Assembly: GCF_026004075.1 (NCBI RefSeq)
Contig: NZ_BPIK01000001.1
Coordinates: 97,501 to 161,500, forward strand
Direction of reading: 5' to 3'
Source: Meiothermus sp.
GTDB lineage: Bacteria > Deinococcota > Deinococci > Deinococcales > Thermaceae
DNA: 64,000 nucleotides
How positions within the stretch are numbered: the first letter of the stretch is position 1; the number at the start of each line of letters is the position of its first letter. Under the pieces are notes generated by a model that had not been told where the DNA came from, did not search any database, and saw nothing but the letters and a program-made list of their open reading frames with translations. The translations under genes and the position numbers were made by a program. Shown here piece by piece: positions 1-9,393 of the stretch.

Positions 1-1331
<1,331 letters not shown>

Positions 1332-1384
1332 AGTTCATGCGCCCTTTGCGGCGCCAATCTGGCGGTTGTCGTAGCCGAACCAGA

Positions 1385-1400
1385 CTTCGCGCAAGCGAAG
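1385..1400 (+). other. Hairpin in the 16S trailer
   Basis: CTTCGC (1385-1390) and GCGAAG (1395-1400) form a perfect 6-bp stem closed by a GCAA (GNRA-type) tetraloop, between the mature 16S 3' end and the terminator. It may be part of the processing structure of the 16S precursor; that role is inference. Confidence 0.5.
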
Positions 1401-1429
1401 ACTCGCCTAACCTGCGCCAAGATTCATAG

Positions 1430-1452
1430 CCGCCCTTCGGGGCGGTTTTTTT
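1430..1452 (+). terminator. Rho-independent terminator of the 16S unit
   Basis: CCGCCC-TTCG-GGGCGG (1430-1445) is followed by seven T (1446-1452). It ends the 16S transcript without downstream rRNA or tRNA genes. Confidence 0.93.
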
Positions 1453-1500
1453 GTTAAGCCACCTCCTCGAGGCAGTAGTAGAACCTTCCAGGCCTTGCGG

Positions 1501-1513
1501 TATTCTTTATCTG
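1501..1513 (+). promoter_or_regulatory. Candidate leaderless promoter of the P450 gene
   Basis: TATTCT (1501-1506) lies seven bases before ATG 1514 and there is no Shine-Dalgarno sequence, which suggests transcription starts at or next to the start codon. No convincing -35 box is seen. Confidence 0.35.
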
Positions 1514-2830
1514 GATGATTCTGGATCCCACCGAACTCGAGCTACGCCAAGACCCGCTGGCTTTTTTCGTCCACCTTTCGCGCACCAGCCCCGACATCAC
1601 CACCTTTCGCTTTGCTTCGGGATTCGCTTTGCTTCGGGAAAGGAAATTGTCTTTCTCAACCACCCCGACCTGATCCGGGAGGTGCTCATCGAGCGGGCCG
1701 AGCAGTTTCATAAGTCCGACCTGACCCGCTCCTTTGCCGGAGGTATGGGCAACGGTATTTTGCTTTCCGAGGGAGAGTTCTGGAAGCAGCAGGTTCGGCT
1801 GATGCGCCCGGCCTTCCACTACAAGCGCCTCCAGTGCTATGCCGAGGTGATGAGCCGCTTTACCCTGGAGATGCTCTCGCACTGGCAGAACAGCGAAATC
1901 CGGCATATTGATGAGGACATGAACGCCCTCACCCTGCGGGTGGTAGCCAAGTGCATGTTCGACGTGGAGGCCGGCGAAGACCGCGAGATTATGCACCGGG
2001 CCATCATGCTGGGGCAGAAGGTGGTGGGGCAGATGGTTTACGGCTGGCTCAACCTGCCCGACTGGCACCCTGGCCTCAACCGCGATGGCATCCGGGTGGT
2101 GCGGGCCCTGAACGACATGGTGAGCCGCCACATCGCCTACCGACGTGAGCGCGGCGACCTGGGCGACGACCTGCTTTCGATGCTGCTGGAAGCCCAGGGC
2201 CAGCCCGATGTTAAGCTATCTGACCGGCAACTGCGGGACGAGGTGCTCACGGTCATTACGGCGGGCCTCGAGACCACCGCCAATGCCCTGATCTGAACCT
2301 GGTATCTGCTCGACCAGCACCCAGACGTCAAGGCCCGGCTCAAGGCCGAAGTGGACAGCCTGGGCAAGCTACCCGGCTTCGAGGATGTGCAGCGGCTGCC
2401 CTACCTGGATCAGGTCTTCAAAGAGAGCCTGCGGCTGTACCCGCCGGTCTGGATTATCGGGCGGGAGAACGTGGAGGAGCTGGAGCTGGGGGGGATGCGC
2501 CTCGCGCCCAGAACCCAGATCGTGATGAGCCAGTGGGCGGCCTACCGCGACCCCCGCTTCTTCGAGCACCCCGACGAGTTCCGGCCCGAGCGCTGGACGC
2601 CGGAGTTCGAGAGGTCACTGCCGCGCGGGGCTTACTTCCCTTTTAGCCTGGGGCCCCGGGTGTGCACCGGGCAGGGGTTTGCGACCCTCGAGTACAAGCT
2701 GATTGTGGACACGGTTTTGCAGCAGTTTGACCTCGAGCTCACCCGCCCCGTGCCGGTGCGCCCAGAGCCCAACTTCACCCTCTGCCCCCACGGCGGGCTG
2801 CCCATGCGGGTACGCAAAAGACAGAAGTAG
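1514..2830 (+). pseudogene. Cytochrome P450 (CYP175-like), disrupted by two lesions
   Basis: Related in layout to the Thermus CYP175A1 beta-carotene hydroxylase. Visible P450 marks are the I-helix sequence TAGLETTANAL ending just before 2294, the ExxR motif in KESLRLYPP near 2420, and the heme loop FSLGPRVCTG with the Cys codon at 2663-2665. The natural start is ATG 1514, seven bases after a -10-like TATTCT (1501-1506). Two lesions break the frame: a perfect 17-bp tandem duplication (1606-1622 and 1623-1639), whose removal joins TFRFASG to KEIVFLNH, and an in-frame TGA at 2294-2296 where a Trp codon (TGG) is expected before TWYLLDQHP. The rest is intact, so inactivation looks recent. If functional it would be expected to act on carotenoids; substrate is inference. 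Confidence 0.9.
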
Positions 2831-2859
2831 TGGCTTGGGGCAGGACTCGAGCTGCGGTT

Positions 2860-2994
2860 ATACCGGTTCCGCTTGAACCCTTCACTTTTGGGTGTAATCA
2901 AAGGTCAGGGGTTCAAGCCGACCGAAGGGAGTAGGAGTGCATTCCGACAGTATCGTTTAGGCTTGCCAAAGTGAACGATACTGCTGGAATGCGT
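2860..2994. repeat. Two-hairpin dispersed repeat, copy 1
   Basis: This ~135-bp non-coding element is about 85-90% identical by eye to 25236-25372. The first hairpin is built on GAACCC...GGGTTC with inner complementarity around CTTTTG/CAAAGG. The second pairs arms at 2941-2957 and 2974-2990, which match except at two positions. The conserved segment CCGACCGAAGGGAGTAGGAGT lies between them apart from small changes. It ends one base before the TAA (2996-2998) of the minus-strand MFS gene and may also serve as its 3' hairpin. No transposase is nearby; it could be a MITE- or REP-type element. Confidence 0.85.
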
Positions 2995-2995
2995 G

Positions 2996-4225
2996 TTATC
3001 CGTGTACCGGGGCCGGCCTGGCCGGTCGGCGGATGCCCAGCGAGAGCAGGGCGGCCGCAATCCCGATGGTGCCAGCCAGCAAAAAGGCCAGGTTGTACTC
3101 GCCCAGGGCATCGCGGGTGGCCCCCCCTGCCCAGGCCGCTGCTGCCGCACCGAGCTGATGGGCGGCAAACACCCAGCCATACACCGTGCCCACGTTCTGC
3201 CGTCCGAAGTTATCCGCTACCAGAGCTACCGTGGGGGGTACGGTGGCGATGTAGTCCAGGCCAAACACCACCGCGAAAACCAGCAGGGTTTCTGGGGTGG
3301 TTGCAAAGGGCAAAAACAGGAGCGAAAGTCCCCGGAAACCGTAGTAGAGGCTCAGAAGCACGCGGGGGTCGTAGCGGTCGGTGAGGTAGCCCGAGGCCAG
3401 GGTGCCCACAAAGTTTAAAGCCCCCATGACGGCCAGAATGCCGGAGGCGGTGGTGGGAGTCAGGCCACACGAGACCGCATAGGGGATAAAATGCACCCCA
3501 ATCAGGCCATTGGAGGTGGCGCCGCAGATAAAGAAGGTAACCGTTAGCAGCCAGAAGGTAGGCGAGCGCAGAGCCTTGCCCATAATGCCGGGGTCGGCCG
3601 TGATCTTCATGGGGGCTGAACCGGGGGCCGCCCCCAGCGCCCTGAGCCCCATCTCCGCTGGGCTGTCCTTCATGAGGAGCCAGACCGGCACCAGGGCTAG
3701 GAGCGAGATGGCCGCCATGATCCAACTGGCCTCGCGCCAGCCCAGCCCGCTGGCCCAGAAGACCAGGGCCGGGATGAAGATGAGCTGGCCCGCCGAGGTG
3801 GCGGCCCCAAAAAAGCCAGTGACCAGACCCCGGTGCTGAATGAACCAGCGGTTGGCCACCGTGGCCCCCAATACTCCACCCACCACCCCGGTGGCCACCC
3901 CACTCAGCAACCCCCAGACCAGGTTGAGCTGCCAGATGTGCGTCATCAGGGCGCTCAGGGCCATGCTCAGGGTCATCAGGCCCAGGCCGAAGAGGGTGAT
4001 GCGCCGGGGGCCGAAGCGATCCATCAGGTAGCCGCTCAGGGGCGCACCCAGGCCAAACAGCACCAGCCCGATGGCGGTAGCAAAGGAGATGCTCTGGATG
4101 GCCCAGCCGGTGCTCTCGTGTAAGGGTTGGATGAGCGCTCCTGGCACCGAGCGGTTACCCGCGGCAATCAGGGTGGCAATCACTGCCACCGCGACTACGA
4201 TCCAGCCGTAAAAGAGTCTATTCAC
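2996..4225 (-). CDS. MFS transporter, 409 aa
   Basis: About twelve hydrophobic segments span the protein, starting LFYGWIVVAVAVIATL, and the cytoplasmic loop after TM2 has the MFS motif GYLMDRFGPRR around residue 65. Overall it resembles the monocarboxylate/oxalate-formate antiporter branch of the superfamily, so a small organic acid is a reasonable guess; no substrate can be read from sequence. Its ATG overlaps the end of the upstream nitronate monooxygenase gene by 8 bases, so the two are probably co-transcribed and translationally coupled. Confidence 0.85.
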   Translation of the reverse strand: MNRLFYGWIVVAVAVIATLIAAGNRSVPGALIQPLHESTGWAIQSISFATAIGLVLFGLGAPLSGYLMDRFGPRRITLFGLGLMTLSMALSALMTHIWQLNLVWGLLSGVATGVVGGVLGATVANRWFIQHRGLVTGFFGAATSAGQLIFIPALVFWASGLGWREASWIMAAISLLALVPVWLLMKDSPAEMGLRALGAAPGSAPMKITADPGIMGKALRSPTFWLLTVTFFICGATSNGLIGVHFIPYAVSCGLTPTTASGILAVMGALNFVGTLASGYLTDRYDPRVLLSLYYGFRGLSLLFLPFATTPETLLVFAVVFGLDYIATVPPTVALVADNFGRQNVGTVYGWVFAAHQLGAAAAAWAGGATRDALGEYNLAFLLAGTIGIAAALLSLGIRRPARPAPVHG

Positions 4226-5270
4226 ACTGGCTCCAGAGGGCGGTTTGGGTCTCTTGCATCAGGGTTTCTACCAACATGGCAGCGGGTAGGCTCCGGCACA
4301 GGCTGACCGCCTGCCCGGCCCACAGCGACATATATTCGGTGCGGCCGGCTTTGGCGGCGGCCTGGCGAATCTCGCTGGTCAGGGCGTTCTGGATGGGATA
4401 GGGCGGCACCTGGGCCTCGTAGGGCTGCATCCGCTCGATAAAGGCATTGCGCAAGCCCCTGGCAGGACGCCCGGAAAAGGTGCGGGTCACCACCGTGGGG
4501 TCGCCTTTGGCTTCCAGCAGGGCTTGTTTGTACAGGGGGTGAATCCCCGACTCCGGGCAGGTCAGGAAAGCTGTGCCCATCTGCACCGCACTGGCCCCCA
4601 GGAGCAGGGCCGCTGCAATACCCCGCCCGTCCATAATGCCCCCCGCCGCAATCACCGGAACTTTTACCGCATCTGCGACCTGGGGTACCAGGGCCAGGGT
4701 TCCGGTCATGGACTGCTCAAACGGGCCCATGAAAGTACCCCGGTGCCCCCCGGCCTCGCTGCCCTGGGCACAGATGTAATCGGCCCCGGCCTCTTCCCAG
4801 GCCCGCGCTTCTGCTACGTTGGTGGCGGTGCCGATAACTTTGCAACCAGCTTTATGTAAGCGTTCGACAACCTGGGCTGGAACAATATCGAAGTGAAAAC
4901 TCACTACCGGTGGTTTTTCCTCGAGCAGCACCTCCAGCTGGGCCCCGAAGTCCTCGCTGAACTTTTGGGGCGCCGCAGCGGGGGGCAGGCCCAGCTCGGC
5001 CCGGATGGGCTCGAGGCGATTCAGGGCGGCCTCGAGTACACCCGGCTCAACCCCCACGGGCTCGAGCACGAACAGGTTGACGTTGAAGGGCCGGTCGGTG
5101 AGCTGGCGAATCTGGTGAATGACCTCGCGCAGCCGGTCGGGTGAAAGCAACACCCCCGCCAGCGAGCCCAGCCCACCCGCATTGGAGACGGCGGCCACCA
5201 GCTCGGGCGTGGTGGCCCCGCCGGCCATGGGGGCCTGGATGATGGGATAGCGGGTGAGGGAGAAGGCCAT
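4218..5270 (-). CDS. Nitronate monooxygenase (2-nitropropane dioxygenase family), 350 aa
   Basis: FMN-dependent TIM-barrel enzyme that oxidises alkyl nitronates. The N-terminal QAPMAGGATTPELVAAVSNAGG, the GADYICAQGSEAGGHRG segment near residue 180 and PVIAAGGIMDGRGIAAAL near residue 215 match the conserved motifs of class I nitronate monooxygenases. I start at the Met before AFSLTRYP (5268-5270), because TAGAAT on the minus strand (5276-5281) sits five bases upstream, suggesting a leaderless message; an upstream in-frame start at 5294 is less likely. It is followed by, and overlaps, an MFS gene. Confidence 0.88.
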   Translation of the reverse strand: MAFSLTRYPIIQAPMAGGATTPELVAAVSNAGGLGSLAGVLLSPDRLREVIHQIRQLTDRPFNVNLFVLEPVGVEPGVLEAALNRLEPIRAELGLPPAAAPQKFSEDFGAQLEVLLEEKPPVVSFHFDIVPAQVVERLHKAGCKVIGTATNVAEARAWEEAGADYICAQGSEAGGHRGTFMGPFEQSMTGTLALVPQVADAVKVPVIAAGGIMDGRGIAAALLLGASAVQMGTAFLTCPESGIHPLYKQALLEAKGDPTVVTRTFSGRPARGLRNAFIERMQPYEAQVPPYPIQNALTSEIRQAAAKAGRTEYMSLWAGQAVSLCRSLPAAMLVETLMQETQTALWSQCE

Positions 5271-5306
5271 GCTGGATTCTACCCGCTGCCACACTCCATC
5301 GCAAAA

Positions 5307-6098
5307 CTAAGGAAGGGAGGGGGTAGCTGGCCCTTCGGATGTGGTGCTGAGTACGGCCTGCAGCTCTTCCAGGCTGGCTACGACGTGGTCGGGCCGGGGT
5401 GGGGTCTGGGGGTGGGCCGAACTCACCAGGCCGTGTTCTTCCAGCTCTCTTTGCAGTCTGGTGGTGATGATTTTGCTGAGGTCGGGCCGCTGGGTGCGCT
5501 CGAGCACCGGGGTTTCGCGCCAGTCCTGGGGCATGCTGCGCCAGATCCAGACCGCTTTCAGGCCGGCGGCGTTGGCCCCCCAGATATCCTGACTGAGCAG
5601 ATCGCCGACGTGCACGATCTGTTCTGCCGGCTCCCTAAGGATCGGCCTCCAGAAAGCAGGATCGGGCTTGAGGGCCTGCGAGATATCCGGGGCCAGCAAC
5701 CGGTCGTAGGCGATATTAAGCTTATCTATCAGTACCTGCTGGTACCTAGCCAGACCATTGGTGGCTACGGCGATTTGATAGCCCTGCTGGCGCAAGGCAG
5801 CCAGGCTTGCCGACACATCGGGATAAAGCACCTCCGGCTCGAGCTCCGCCTCGGCGAGCACCTGGGCAATGTTGGGGAAGACCGGTGGAAGCCCCAGTTG
5901 CTCCCGTACAGCCCGGTGAATATCGCCCCAGTCGTACACCTTGGTGGGGTCGCCCTGGGCCAGGCGGCGCAGGTACTCCCTTCGCAGGGCCTGGCGGATG
6001 GTGGGCTCTGCCAGCAAAGCCTCCATGTGGGGCCGCAGCAGGCGGCGAAAAGGCCAGTCGGCCAGGGTGCCATCGAGGTCGAAAGTGAGCCAGCGCAT
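5307..6098 (-). CDS. HAD-superfamily hydrolase, 263 aa
   Basis: All four HAD motifs are visible: DLDGT at residues 7-11 (nucleophile Asp7), the Thr of AVATNG near 115, Lys in QALKPDP near 143, and GDLLSQD near 166 supplying the acidic Mg ligands. The helical insert after motif I is the C1 cap typical of HAD-IA phosphatases. Substrate is unknown; phosphoglycolate-like or nucleotide phosphates are common in the family. It ends 37 bases before the nitronate monooxygenase start on the same strand. Length is slightly long for the family because of a polar C-terminal tail. Confidence 0.85.
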   Translation of the reverse strand: MRWLTFDLDGTLADWPFRRLLRPHMEALLAEPTIRQALRREYLRRLAQGDPTKVYDWGDIHRAVREQLGLPPVFPNIAQVLAEAELEPEVLYPDVSASLAALRQQGYQIAVATNGLARYQQVLIDKLNIAYDRLLAPDISQALKPDPAFWRPILREPAEQIVHVGDLLSQDIWGANAAGLKAVWIWRSMPQDWRETPVLERTQRPDLSKIITTRLQRELEEHGLVSSAHPQTPPRPDHVVASLEELQAVLSTTSEGPATPSLP

Positions 6099-6144
6099 CG
6101 GCTCTAGCCTATCGGTTTAGGCACGGATGGAAGGGGGAGCCGGC

Positions 6145-6173
6145 TTGCATTCCGGGGCCTTTTAGCGCAGACT
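6145..6173 (+). promoter_or_regulatory. Possible promoter of the trp leader
   Basis: TTGCAT (6145-6150) and CAGACT (6168-6173) are 17 bases apart, just upstream of the leader peptide start at 6183. The -10 match is poor (3 of 6), so this is tentative. Confidence 0.3.
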
Positions 6174-6182
6174 AAGGGTCAG

Positions 6183-6227
6183 ATGGTACGCACCGCACAG
6201 GTCAAGGGTTGGTGGTGGCCCGGATAG
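6183..6227 (+). CDS. trpL: Trp leader peptide, 14 aa
   Basis: A 14-codon frame encodes MVRTAQVKGWWWPG and stops at TAG 6225-6227. Three consecutive TGG codons occupy 6210-6218. Placed just before a terminator ahead of trpE, this is the arrangement of a classical ribosome-mediated tryptophan attenuator: when charged Trp-tRNA is scarce the ribosome stalls on the Trp codons and the terminator does not form. Confidence 0.9.
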   Translation: MVRTAQVKGWWWPG

Positions 6228-6280
6228 CCCTGGGACGGTAGCGGTCGTTACCCCTGGGGCTTTCCTCAGGGGATTTTTTT
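6226..6280 (+). promoter_or_regulatory. Tryptophan attenuator: antiterminator and terminator
   Basis: The terminator pairs CCCCTG (6251-6256) with CAGGGG (6267-6272) and is followed by seven T (6274-6280). An alternative 9-bp pairing, with two G-T wobbles, is possible between 6226-6234 (AGCCCTGGG) and 6253-6261; it uses the left arm of the terminator, so the two structures exclude each other. Segment 6226-6234 begins at the leader-peptide stop codon, about eight bases after the three Trp codons. This gives the switch needed to couple Trp-tRNA supply to transcription of trpE and the genes behind it. Confidence 0.88.
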
Positions 6281-6303
6281 ATGGCCCTTGCCAAGGAGAA
6301 CAG

Positions 6304-7719
6304 ATGCAGATTTCGGAGACAACCAAGCCCACCATCCCGGTCAAAAAAACCCTGCTGGCCGACCTCGAGACCCCCGTCACGGCCTACCTGAAGCTCTCGG
6401 AGAAGGCCAGCCCCAGCTTTTTGCTGGAGTCGGTGGAGGGGGGCAAGGCCTGGGCCCGCTGGAGCTTTGTGGGGGTGGGGGCCCGGCAGACCTGGCGGCT
6501 CAAGGACGGGGTGCTGACCCTGAACGGTCAGGCAGTGCTCACCCAGGATCCCTTGCGCACCCTCTACCAAGCCATCTACCGGCCCATCCAGCCCGACCCC
6601 GACCTGCCCCTGTTCTGGGGCGGCGCGGTGGGTTATGCCGCCTACGACCTCATCCGCTACTACGAGCGGCTGCCCAGCCAGAAGCCCGACCTGCTGGGCA
6701 TTCCCGACCTGCTGTTTATCGAGCCGGAAGTCCTGATTGTATTTGACCAGTTCAAGCAGCAGCTTCACATCGTGGCCCCGGCCCTGGAGGATGAGCGGGC
6801 CCAGGCCCTGGAGCGCATCGCCTGGGCCGAGAAGAAGCTCAGCGGGCCGCTGCCGGGGGTGCCGGGCGAGCGGGCCGGGCGGCGGGTGGAGTTCAGCCAG
6901 AACGTGAGCCAGGCCGAGTACGAGCAGATGGTGGAGCGGGCGCTCGAGTACATCCGGGCCGGCGATATCTTCCAGGTGGTGCCCTCGCTGCGCATCTCGG
7001 CCCCCCTGCAGGTGCACCCCTTTGCTGTCTACCGCGCGCTGCGTTCAGTAAATCCCAGCCCCTACATGGGTTATCTGGAGCTGGGCGAGGTGACGCTGGT
7101 CTCGAGCAGCCCCGAGAGCCTGCTGCGCTCCGATGGGCAGCGGGTGGTGACCCGCCCCATCGCCGGAACCCGCCGGCGGGGCCGGGACGCCGCCGAGGAT
7201 CAGGCCCTGGCCGAAGAGCTGCTGTCCGACGAAAAGGAGCGGGCCGAGCACGTGATGCTGGTGGACCTTTCGCGCAACGATCTGGGCCGGGTCTGCCGCT
7301 ATGGCAGTGTGCGGCCCCGCGAGCTTATGAAGGTGGAGAACTACTCGCATGTGATGCATATCGTCTCCACCGTGGAGGGCGAGCTCTGCGAGGACAAAAC
7401 CCCGCTCGACGCCCTGGCCGCGGTTCTGCCGATGGGCACCGTCTCGGGGGCCCCCAAGATCCGGGCCATGGAGATTATCGAGGAGCTCGAGCCCGCCCGC
7501 CGGGGCGCGTACGGGGGGGCTTTTGGCTATGTGGCCTACGACGGGCACATGGACATGGCCCTGACCCTGCGAACCATCGTGGTGGCGAATGGGCAGATGC
7601 ACATCCAGGCCGGGGCGGGTGTGGTCTACGACTCCAACCCCAGCGCCGAGTACCAGGAGTGCTTGAACAAGGCCCAGGCCATGGTCAAGGCGGTGCGGCT
7701 GGCCGAGGAGGGTTTGTGA
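6304..7719 (+). CDS. trpE: Anthranilate synthase component I, 471 aa
   Basis: Converts chorismate to anthranilate, the first committed step of tryptophan synthesis, together with the TrpG amidotransferase. The N-terminal domain has the feedback-inhibition motif LLES near residue 40. The C-terminal chorismate-binding domain (about 205-465) carries GDIFQVVPS, SPESLL, RPIAGTRRRG, GTVSGAPKIRAMEII and the terminal IQAGAGVVYDSNP. Length is normal. The start ATG follows AAGGAGAA and lies 24 bases after the attenuator T-run. It overlaps the next gene by four bases (GTGA). Confidence 0.97.
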   Translation: MQISETTKPTIPVKKTLLADLETPVTAYLKLSEKASPSFLLESVEGGKAWARWSFVGVGARQTWRLKDGVLTLNGQAVLTQDPLRTLYQAIYRPIQPDPDLPLFWGGAVGYAAYDLIRYYERLPSQKPDLLGIPDLLFIEPEVLIVFDQFKQQLHIVAPALEDERAQALERIAWAEKKLSGPLPGVPGERAGRRVEFSQNVSQAEYEQMVERALEYIRAGDIFQVVPSLRISAPLQVHPFAVYRALRSVNPSPYMGYLELGEVTLVSSSPESLLRSDGQRVVTRPIAGTRRRGRDAAEDQALAEELLSDEKERAEHVMLVDLSRNDLGRVCRYGSVRPRELMKVENYSHVMHIVSTVEGELCEDKTPLDALAAVLPMGTVSGAPKIRAMEIIEELEPARRGAYGGAFGYVAYDGHMDMALTLRTIVVANGQMHIQAGAGVVYDSNPSAEYQECLNKAQAMVKAVRLAEEGL

Positions 7720-7985
7720 GCCTCGAGGATCTTCGCCTGCAGATCAACGCCATTGACGCCCGGATTGTGGTACTGCTGGCCCAGCGGGCGCGGCTGGCTA
7801 AAGAAGCGGCCCGGCTTGCGCAAGGCCAGGTGCCCACTGAGTCAAAGGATCGGCAGGAGCAGATCATTCACCATGTGCGCTACATGGCCGAGCACCAGGG
7901 ACTATCCCCCAATGTGGCCGAGCGAATCTACCGCACCATCCTCAGCGAGTTTGCGGCTATGGAAAAGCGGGAGGCTGGGTTATGA
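7716..7985 (+). CDS. aroQ: Chorismate mutase, AroQ type II, 89 aa
   Basis: Rearranges chorismate to prephenate for Phe and Tyr synthesis. The three-helix AroQ pattern is visible: LRLQINAIDARIVVLLAQRARL (R at 16, R at 24 region), K in ESKDRQEQII and the C-terminal RIYRTILSEFAAME. The GTG start (7716-7718) overlaps the trpE stop, and its TGA overlaps the trpG ATG (ATGA at 7982-7985). It is therefore translated between the two anthranilate synthase subunits, and lies under the Trp attenuator although it competes with them for chorismate. Confidence 0.9.
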   Translation: MSLEDLRLQINAIDARIVVLLAQRARLAKEAARLAQGQVPTESKDRQEQIIHHVRYMAEHQGLSPNVAERIYRTILSEFAAMEKREAGL

Positions 7986-8560
7986 AGCGAATCCTGATGA
8001 TTGACAACTACGACTCCTTCACCTACAACCTGGTGCAGTACCTGGGCGAGCTGGGGGCCCAGGTGATGGTCTGGCGCAACGACCGCTTCGCCTTGCAGGA
8101 CGTGGCCGACCTCGACCCCGACGGCATCGTGGTGAGCCCGGGGCCCTGCACGCCCCGGGAGGCCGGGCTGTCAGTTCCGCTCATCCAGCGCTACGCAGCC
8201 AAATACCCCATTCTGGGCGTCTGCCTGGGCCACCAGAGCATCGGCGAGGCCTTTGGGGCTGCGGTGCGGCGGCACCGGGTGATTGTGCACGGCAAGACCA
8301 GCCCTATCCTGCACGACGGCAGCGGGGTGTTTGCCGGCCTGCCCACCCCCCTGACGGCCACCCGCTACCACTCGTTGGTGGTGGAAGACCTGCCCGACGA
8401 ACTGGAGGCCAACGCCTGGTGCGACGAGGCCGGGGGCCGCACGGTGATGGGGCTGCGCCACCGCCGCTACCCTACCCACGGGGTGCAGTTCCACCCCGAG
8501 TCGGTGTTGACCGAGGGCGGTCGGGAGATGCTGGCGAATTTCTTGCAGATGTGCGAATAA
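7982..8560 (+). CDS. trpG: Anthranilate synthase component II (glutamine amidotransferase), 192 aa
   Basis: Supplies ammonia from glutamine to TrpE. Class I amidotransferase marks are present: start IDNYDSFTYNLVQYL, oxyanion VVSPGPCTP, nucleophile Cys in GVCLGHQSIGEAFG near residue 80, and the His/Glu of GVQFHPESVL near 172-178. The pattern matches TrpG/PabA; its place next to trpE argues for TrpG, though it may also serve folate synthesis. The start overlaps the chorismate mutase stop. Confidence 0.95.
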   Translation: MKRILMIDNYDSFTYNLVQYLGELGAQVMVWRNDRFALQDVADLDPDGIVVSPGPCTPREAGLSVPLIQRYAAKYPILGVCLGHQSIGEAFGAAVRRHRVIVHGKTSPILHDGSGVFAGLPTPLTATRYHSLVVEDLPDELEANAWCDEAGGRTVMGLRHRRYPTHGVQFHPESVLTEGGREMLANFLQMCE

Positions 8561-8563
8561 TGC

Positions 8564-8574
8564 GATAGTTGACG
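8564..8574 (+). promoter_or_regulatory. Candidate internal promoter for the glycosyltransferase block
   Basis: An extended -10 (TGC then GATAGT, 8561-8569) sits five bases before ATG 8575, which has no Shine-Dalgarno sequence. TTGCAG (8543-8548) could be the -35 at a short 15-base spacing. It would allow the glycosyltransferase and trpD genes to be expressed outside Trp control. Confidence 0.3.
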
Positions 8575-9393
8575 ATGATTTCGATAATCATACCCACCCA
8601 CAACCGCCGCGAGCTGCTGGAAAAGAAGCTGCGCGCTTTGGAAACCCAGCCGGGCGCGTTCGAGGTAATCGTGGTGGCCGATGGCTGCACCGACGATACC
8701 CTGGAATTCCTGCAGCGCTACAACCCCCCTTACGCCCTTCGTTTTATCGAGATAACGCCAGGCCTCGGCGCGGCCAACGCCCGCAACCGGGGGGCTGGGA
8801 TAGCTAAAGGCGATATTCTGCTCTTTTCCGATGACGACGTGATACCCCAGCCGGGCTGGATTGAGGCTCATCAGAAAGCGCACACCCAGCCCCGCACGGT
8901 GGCGGTGGGGCGGCTCGAGCTGCCCCCCGAACTGCGGGGCACGGGGGCGGCGGAACTGAAGGGCCCCCGGGCCTTCTGGTGGAACATCACCGGCAACAAC
9001 ACCTCGCTGCCCAGGGCCCTGTTCGAGGAGGTGGGCGGCTACGACCCCGCTTTCAGCGGCTACGGCGGCGAAGACCCCGACCTGGGCTACCGCCTGATGC
9101 GGGCCGGGGCCCGGCTGGTGTTTGTGCGGGACGCCCTGGCCGTGCACGAGGCCTTCGACTACCGGGGCAGGGCCCTCGAGAAGGCCCGGCAGGCGGGGGC
9201 GGCCCATGTACGGGTTTGCAGGAAACACCGCGACCCCCGCATCGCCTGGGCCCTGGGGGTGCACCCGGTGCTGGTGAGCCTCAAGCTGGCCCTGCTCCCC
9301 TCCTTCAAGGGCCTGCTGGGGGCGCGGGGCGACTACGAGCTGGCGTATGCCTGGGGAGCTTCGGAGGCATGGAACCTACCTTCAGCGTCGTGA
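8575..9393 (+). CDS. Family 2 glycosyltransferase, 272 aa
   Basis: GT-A fold sugar transferase. The N-terminal ISIIIPTHNRRELL, VVADGCTDDT and the DxD-type metal/nucleotide-sugar motif FSDDDV near residue 85 are seen, followed by GGYDPAFSGYGGEDPDLGYRL, the ED acceptor/catalytic motif near residue 160. No membrane segment is obvious apart from a weakly hydrophobic stretch near 225-245. First of three consecutive GT2 genes, suggesting a cell-surface polysaccharide or glycolipid. I start at ATG 8575 rather than TTG 8569. It overlaps the next gene by 25 bases. Confidence 0.88.
   Translation: MISIIIPTHNRRELLEKKLRALETQPGAFEVIVVADGCTDDTLEFLQRYNPPYALRFIEITPGLGAANARNRGAGIAKGDILLFSDDDVIPQPGWIEAHQKAHTQPRTVAVGRLELPPELRGTGAAELKGPRAFWWNITGNNTSLPRALFEEVGGYDPAFSGYGGEDPDLGYRLMRAGARLVFVRDALAVHEAFDYRGRALEKARQAGAAHVRVCRKHRDPRIAWALGVHPVLVSLKLALLPSFKGLLGARGDYELAYAWGASEAWNLPSAS

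Noticed and set aside
2294-2296. TGA in the P450 gene read as selenocysteine
   Set aside because: The position is Trp in relatives, no SECIS-like hairpin follows, and the gene also has a frameshifting duplication; a nonsense mutation is simpler.
2860-2994. Insertion sequence
   Set aside because: The repeat has no coding frame or transposase; at most a non-autonomous element.
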